Source of the DNA: Alphaproteobacteria bacterium
Lineage (GTDB): Bacteria > Pseudomonadota > Alphaproteobacteria > CALKHQ01
Direction of reading: 5' to 3'
Assembly: GCA_041396705.1 (NCBI GenBank)
Contig: JAWKYB010000009.1
Coordinates: 62,001 to 126,000, forward strand
Length of the DNA stretch: 64,000 bases
Both the position numbers and the translations under genes were made by a program. Position 1 is the stretch's first letter; every line of letters starts with the position of its first letter. Below are positions 60,641-64,000 of this stretch, piece by piece. The notes beneath the pieces were generated by a model that made no database searches, had not been told where the DNA came from, and worked only from the letters and a program-made list of their open reading frames with translations.

Positions 60641-61279
60641 CTAAGGTCTGACCCGGTCCGGATGGGCGGCGGCGAAGGCCTCGATACCCTCGCAGGCCGC
60701 TGCGATGGCCGCGACCCGGGCCGGCACCGGCACGTCCCAGCGGCGGGCGTTGTAGACCTGCGGCACCAGGCAGCAATCGGCCAGCGTCGGCACGTCCCCG
60801 TGGCAGAAGCGGCCGGTCGCGGGGTCGGCAAGCATTGCCTCGAGGGCAGCGAGCCCCTGGCCGATGAATCGCTGCATCCACGCTGCTCGGGTTGCGTCGC
60901 CGTCGCCGACCAGGGCGGCGACGTGGTTGGCCACGCCGGCGTTGCAGATCGGGTGGATGTCCATGGCGACGACATGGGCCAGCGCGCGCACGCGCTGGCG
61001 GCCGAGCGGGTCGGCCGGCAGCAGTGGCGGGTCCGGCCTGGTCTCGTCGAGATATTCCGCGATGGCAAGCGACTGGGTCAGCATGTGCCCGTCGATCGCC
61101 AGGGCCGGCACCAGGCCCTGCGGCTGGCGGGCCAGATGGTCGGGCTGCTTGTGCGCGCCGGCCAGCAGGTCGACCGGCCGCGCGCGCCAGGCCACGCCCT
61201 TCAGGTTCAGCGCGATGCGCACGCGGTAGCTGGCCGAAGAGCGCCAGTAGTCGTAGAGGACGGCTTCGCCGCCGGTCAC
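60641..61279 (-). CDS. maiA: maleylacetoacetate isomerase (zeta-class glutathione transferase)
   Basis: A 212-residue GST-fold isomerase converting maleylacetoacetate to fumarylacetoacetate with glutathione, the fourth step of tyrosine breakdown. The zeta signature YDYWRSSASYRVRIALNLKG carries the catalytic Ser pair; NPQGLVPAL-type (RQPQGLVPALAIDG), TQSLAIAEYLDE and FCHGDVPTLADCCLVPQVYN follow. Family length is 210-215. GTG 61279 overlaps the MarR stop (GTGA). Together with HmgA and FAH it completes the homogentisate pathway. Confidence 0.94.
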   Translation of the reverse strand: MTGGEAVLYDYWRSSASYRVRIALNLKGVAWRARPVDLLAGAHKQPDHLARQPQGLVPALAIDGHMLTQSLAIAEYLDETRPDPPLLPADPLGRQRVRALAHVVAMDIHPICNAGVANHVAALVGDGDATRAAWMQRFIGQGLAALEAMLADPATGRFCHGDVPTLADCCLVPQVYNARRWDVPVPARVAAIAAACEGIEAFAAAHPDRVRP

Positions 61280-61731
61280 GGCGGGTCGGCCAGTGCGGCG
61301 TTGAGCTTGGTCAGTGCCCGGTCGAATGCGTCCCGCTCCTCCGCGCTCAGCCGGTCGAGCAGCTGGGCTTCGTAGTCCAGCGCCAGCGGCGCGATCTGGG
61401 CGAACAGCCGGCGACCTTCGTCGGTCAGCGACATTTCCAGCAGCCGGCGGTCGGATGCGTTCGACCGCTTCTCGATCAGGCCGGCGCCTTCCAAATTCGC
61501 AGCGGCGCGGCTGATCTTCGACTTGTCCATGTCGGCGCGTTCGAAAATCTCGCGCACCGAGATCTTCTGGTTGGCGGCCAGATGGGCCAGCACGCGCCAT
61601 TCCGGGATCGAGATGCCGAAGCGCTGCTCGTAGACGGCGGCGAGCCGCCGGCTGATCCGGCTGGCCAGGACATTGACCCGGTAGGGCAGGAAGCGGTCGA
61701 GGGCAAAGGCAGCGTCGGGCGCGTCGGGCAT
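61276..61731 (-). CDS. MarR-family regulator of the homogentisate genes
   Basis: A 151-residue winged-helix repressor. The core is ISRRLAAVYEQRFGISIPEW, RVLAHLAANQKISVREIFER, recognition helix DKSKISRAAANLEGAGLIEK, and wing RSNASDRRLLEMSLTDEGRR. It is divergent from hmgA and co-translated with maiA, so it most likely represses both transcripts and responds to a pathway intermediate (inference). ATG 61731 is the family start; upstream frame is open but low quality. Confidence 0.92.
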   Translation of the reverse strand: MPDAPDAAFALDRFLPYRVNVLASRISRRLAAVYEQRFGISIPEWRVLAHLAANQKISVREIFERADMDKSKISRAAANLEGAGLIEKRSNASDRRLLEMSLTDEGRRLFAQIAPLALDYEAQLLDRLSAEERDAFDRALTKLNAALADPP

Positions 61732-61746
61732 CGGGGTGCGGCTCGC

Positions 61747-61775
61747 TTGACAGTCATTGCACTTGCAACGAAATA
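61747..61775. promoter_or_regulatory. divergent hmgA/marR promoter with palindromic operator
   Basis: TTGCACTTGCAA (61757-61768; arms TTGCA and TGCAA, two-base centre) lies in the 125-base gap between the MarR and HmgA starts. It falls in the 17-base spacer between a TTGACA (61747-61752) and GAAATA (61770-61775) oriented towards hmgA. A MarR dimer bound there would block the promoter. Confidence 0.55.
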
Positions 61776-61856
61776 GCGGGGCAGCGAGTATCCCAGCGTG
61801 GCGCGGCGGTCGCAAGCACCGCCGCGCCGGGGCTGGCGGCAGCGAGGGCATGAGCC

Positions 61857-63020
61857 ATGCGCAGGCAGATCACGGTGTCGCGTGTCGAGGGACGGTCGTC
61901 GCGGCAGGCCCATTGCGACCTGCCCGCCGGCACCTTCGAGCGCGAGTTGGGCCGCGAGGGCTTCTTCGGGCCGTCGAGCATGATGTACCACACCCACCCG
62001 CCGACGGGATGGACCGGGTGGGAAGGGCCGCTGCGCCCGCGCGCCTTCGACCTGACCCGGTTGGCCCAGGCCGGGGCCTCGCCCTGGGATGCGGCCGCCG
62101 TTCTGCACAACGCCTCTGTCGGCATGCGCTTCTGGCGCTGCGCCACGGCGATGGACCACCTGGTGCGCAACGCCGACGGCGACGAGCTGCTGTTCGTCCA
62201 CCGCGGCGCCGGCCGGCTGTTCTGCGACTACGGGCATCTGGAGATCGGGCAGGGCGACTATGTGGTGATCCCGCGCGCGACCATGTGGCGACTGGAGCCG
62301 GTGGCGCCGCTGGAACTGCTGCTGGTCGAATGCACCAATGCCGGCTACGCGCTGCCCGACAAGGGCCTGGTCGGCCAGCATGCGATCTTCGACCCCGCGA
62401 TGCTCGATGCGCCGGCGATCGACGACGCGTTCCGCGCCCAGCAGGGCGAGGTCGAGACCCGCGTCGTCATCAAGCGCGGCGGGCAGCTGTCGACGGTGAC
62501 CTATCCGTTCAATCCGCTTGATGCGGTCGGCTGGCACGGCGACCTGTCGGTGGTGCGGCTGAACGTGCGCGACATCCGCCCGCTCGCCTCGCACCGTTTC
62601 CACCTGCCGCCGTCGGCGCACACCACCTTCGTCGGCAACCGCTTCGTCGTCTGCACCTTCGTGCCGCGCCCGTTCGAGACCGATCCGGCGGCGCTGAAGG
62701 TTCCGTTCTTCCACAACAACGACGACTATGACGAGGTGATCTTCTACCATGATGGCGACTTCTTCAGCCGCGACAACATCCGCCCCGGCATGGTCACCTT
62801 TCACCCCTGCGGCTTCACCCACGGCCCCCATCCCAAGGCGGTGCAGCGCATGTACACCCAGGCCAAGCCGATGACCGACGAATATGCCGTGATGATCGAC
62901 GCCCGCGACGCGCTGTCGGTGGGCGAGGCGGCCGCCGGCGTGGAACTCGCCGGCTACGCCGAGAGCTGGCGCAGCGACGGCCCGGTGACCGCGCCGCCGG
63001 TGCCCAAGGCGGCGGAGTAG
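61857..63020 (+). CDS. hmgA: homogentisate 1,2-dioxygenase
   Basis: A 387-residue iron-dependent ring-cleaving dioxygenase converting homogentisate to maleylacetoacetate. Cupin-type core blocks: GFFGPSSMMYHTHPPTGWTG, GDELLFVHRGAGRLFCDYGH, GDYVVIPRATMWRLEP. The iron ligands are predicted in PFFHNNDDYDEVIFYHDGDF and FHPCGFTHGPHPKAVQRMY. It is shorter than the 430-450 residue classical enzyme and belongs to a compact bacterial subgroup. ATG 61857 lies downstream of a palindromic MarR-type site. The FAH gene follows after 166 bases. Confidence 0.92.
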   Translation: MRRQITVSRVEGRSSRQAHCDLPAGTFERELGREGFFGPSSMMYHTHPPTGWTGWEGPLRPRAFDLTRLAQAGASPWDAAAVLHNASVGMRFWRCATAMDHLVRNADGDELLFVHRGAGRLFCDYGHLEIGQGDYVVIPRATMWRLEPVAPLELLLVECTNAGYALPDKGLVGQHAIFDPAMLDAPAIDDAFRAQQGEVETRVVIKRGGQLSTVTYPFNPLDAVGWHGDLSVVRLNVRDIRPLASHRFHLPPSAHTTFVGNRFVVCTFVPRPFETDPAALKVPFFHNNDDYDEVIFYHDGDFFSRDNIRPGMVTFHPCGFTHGPHPKAVQRMYTQAKPMTDEYAVMIDARDALSVGEAAAGVELAGYAESWRSDGPVTAPPVPKAAE

Positions 63021-63086
63021 CAGTGGTTTCCCGGCACGCCGATCTGGCGCGTCGCGCCGTACCCATCTTGGGGCAGGAGCACAACG

Positions 63087-63134
63087 GCCCTCATCCTGAG
63101 GAGGCGTCCGCTGGACGCCGTCTCGAAGGACGCA
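63087..63134. repeat. short dispersed palindromic repeat between hmgA and the FAH gene
   Basis: GGCCCTCATCCTGAGGAGG followed by a perfect 7-bp hairpin (GGCGTCC at 63103-63109, GGACGCC at 63113-63119) and GTCTCGAAGGACG. This CCTCATCCTGAGGAG...TCTCGAAGGA type recurs between genes in many alphaproteobacterial genomes. It can act as a terminator-like or mRNA-processing stem. Confidence 0.6.
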
Positions 63135-63186
63135 CGCGCGGTCGGGCGCGACGGCCGGAGCCCCGGGTCTCTACGCGGATCGGGCG

Positions 63187-64000
63187 ATGAAGCTCGCATC
63201 GCTGAAGGCGGGCGGGCGCGACGGGCTGCTGGTCCTGGTCAGCCGCGACCTGGCCCGCGCGGTCGAGGCGCGGGCGGTGCGCACGCTGCAGGGGGCGCTC
63301 GACGACTGGGAGCTGATCGGGCCGCGCCTGGCCGACGAGCACGCGGCGCTGGAGGCCGGCCACGCCGCCGACAGCTTCGCCTTCGAGGAGAGCCTGTGCG
63401 CCGCACCGCTGCCGCGCGCGTTCCAGTGGGCCGACGGCTCGGCCTACGTCAACCACGTCGAGCTGGTGCGCCGCGCGCGCGGGGCGGAGATGCCGCCGTC
63501 GTTCTGGACCGACCCGCTGATGTACCAGGGCGGCTCCGACAGCTTTCTCGGCCCGCACGAGCCGATCCGCATGGCCGACGAAGCCTGGGGCATCGACCTG
63601 GAGGCGGAAGTAGCGGTGGTGACCGGCGACGTGCCGATGGGCGCGGACCTGGCGGCGACGGCCGGCGCGATCCGGCTGTTGATGCTGGTCAACGACGTCA
63701 GTCTGCGCGGGCTGATCCCGGCGGAACTGGCCAAGGGCTTCGGCTTCTTCCAGTCGAAGCCGTCCTCGGCCTTCTCGCCGGTGGCGGTGACGCCGGACGA
63801 ACTCGGCGCGGCGTGGGACGGCGGCAGGCTGCACCGCCGCCTGCTGGTCTCGCTGAACGACGCGCCGTTCGGCTGCGCCGACGCCGGCACCGACATGACC
63901 TTCGACTTCCCGACCCTGATCGCCCACGCGGCCAGAACCCGGCCGCTGGGCGCCGGCACCATCGTCGGCTCCGGCACAGTCTCGAACAGGTGCGATGGCG
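63187..64000 (+). CDS. fumarylacetoacetate hydrolase family protein (3' end beyond the window)
   Basis: From ATG 63187 the frame stays open to the window end (about 271 codons). MKLASLKAGGRDGLLVLVSR opens it; FQWADGSAYVNHVELVRRAR, YQGGSDSFLGPHEPIRMADE, WGIDLEAEVAVVTGDVPMGA, LLMLVNDVSLRGLIPAEL and FFQSKPSSAFSPVAVTPDEL are typical of bacterial FAH proteins, with the metal-binding Glu-x-Glu (DLEAE) and Asp (NDVS). It cleaves fumarylacetoacetate to fumarate and acetoacetate, the last step of tyrosine degradation. The final 60 or so residues lie outside the window. Confidence 0.9.
   Translation, partial: MKLASLKAGGRDGLLVLVSRDLARAVEARAVRTLQGALDDWELIGPRLADEHAALEAGHAADSFAFEESLCAAPLPRAFQWADGSAYVNHVELVRRARGAEMPPSFWTDPLMYQGGSDSFLGPHEPIRMADEAWGIDLEAEVAVVTGDVPMGADLAATAGAIRLLMLVNDVSLRGLIPAELAKGFGFFQSKPSSAFSPVAVTPDELGAAWDGGRLHRRLLVSLNDAPFGCADAGTDMTFDFPTLIAHAARTRPLGAGTIVGSGTVSNRCDG

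Overview
The window is 64 kb of very GC-rich, densely coded DNA from a bacterial chromosome, almost certainly an alphaproteobacterium. The evidence is the DUF1491 and DUF2189 proteins, the ccoNOQP-ccoGHIS order, three CspA-type proteins with conserved leaders, FrcB/RbsB-type sugar importers, a two-ATPase polyol importer of the type known from Rhizobium, and dispersed palindromic repeats typical of that class. A Rhodospirillales-like soil or water organism fits, but the genus cannot be read from the sequence. No rRNA, tRNA, CRISPR array or intact insertion sequence was seen.

Layout. 1-4 kb: a DUF188 protein (cut by the window edge), a DUF1491 protein, an exported molybdopterin-oxidoreductase-like protein with a membrane histidine kinase, and a formate/nitrite channel. 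4-6.7 kb: two copies of a [cold-shock protein + small basic protein] unit flanking a fatty-acid desaturase, with a shared leader. 6.8-15.8 kb: a complete cbb3 cytochrome oxidase locus (ccoNOQP, ccoGHIS) behind a DUF2189 membrane protein and a 71-residue membrane protein. 16-17 kb: two divergent, related lipoproteins. 17.1-25.4 kb: an XRE-cupin regulator and a nine-gene uptake and catabolic operon (FrcBCA-type importer, phosphotriesterase-like hydrolase, amidotransferase-like protein, PfkB kinase, BtpA/SgcQ protein, M20 ureido-type hydrolase). It converges on a second sugar ABC importer (29.1-25.5 kb). 29.3-35.8 kb: an F420/LLM-type oxidoreductase, an orphan sugar-binding protein, a Pcm-erythromycin-esterase fusion, an HPF-cold-shock fusion and a DUF2254 membrane protein.

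35.8-55.4 kb holds a frame-broken HAD phosphatase remnant and then two polyol-type clusters. The first is a nine-gene leftward operon: SorC regulator, Tat-exported binding protein, two permeases, two unequal ATPases, an EryA-like FGGY kinase, a 2-hydroxyacid dehydrogenase and a GlpD/EryB-type flavoenzyme. The second has a SorC regulator divergent from an FGGY kinase, an AraM-type dehydrogenase and a GpsA-type dehydrogenase, with a convergent RpiB. Between them sit a DEAD-box helicase and a third CspA. 55.4-57.3 kb is a decayed zone with an intact lipoprotein, a broken tandem copy, and a methyltransferase cut off by a palindromic repeat. 57.5-60.6 kb: a glucarate-dehydratase-like enolase, a LysE exporter and a PhnD-like binding protein. 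60.6-64 kb: the homogentisate (tyrosine) degradation set: MarR regulator, MaiA, HmgA and a fumarylacetoacetase (cut by the window edge).

How the genes work together: the window combines microaerobic respiration, cold/stress RNA-binding proteins and several independent uptake-plus-catabolism modules for sugars, polyols and aromatics. The best candidates for undescribed biology are the 17-25 kb ureido/sugar-like operon and the paired polyol clusters with their asymmetric ATPase pair and possible shared operator.
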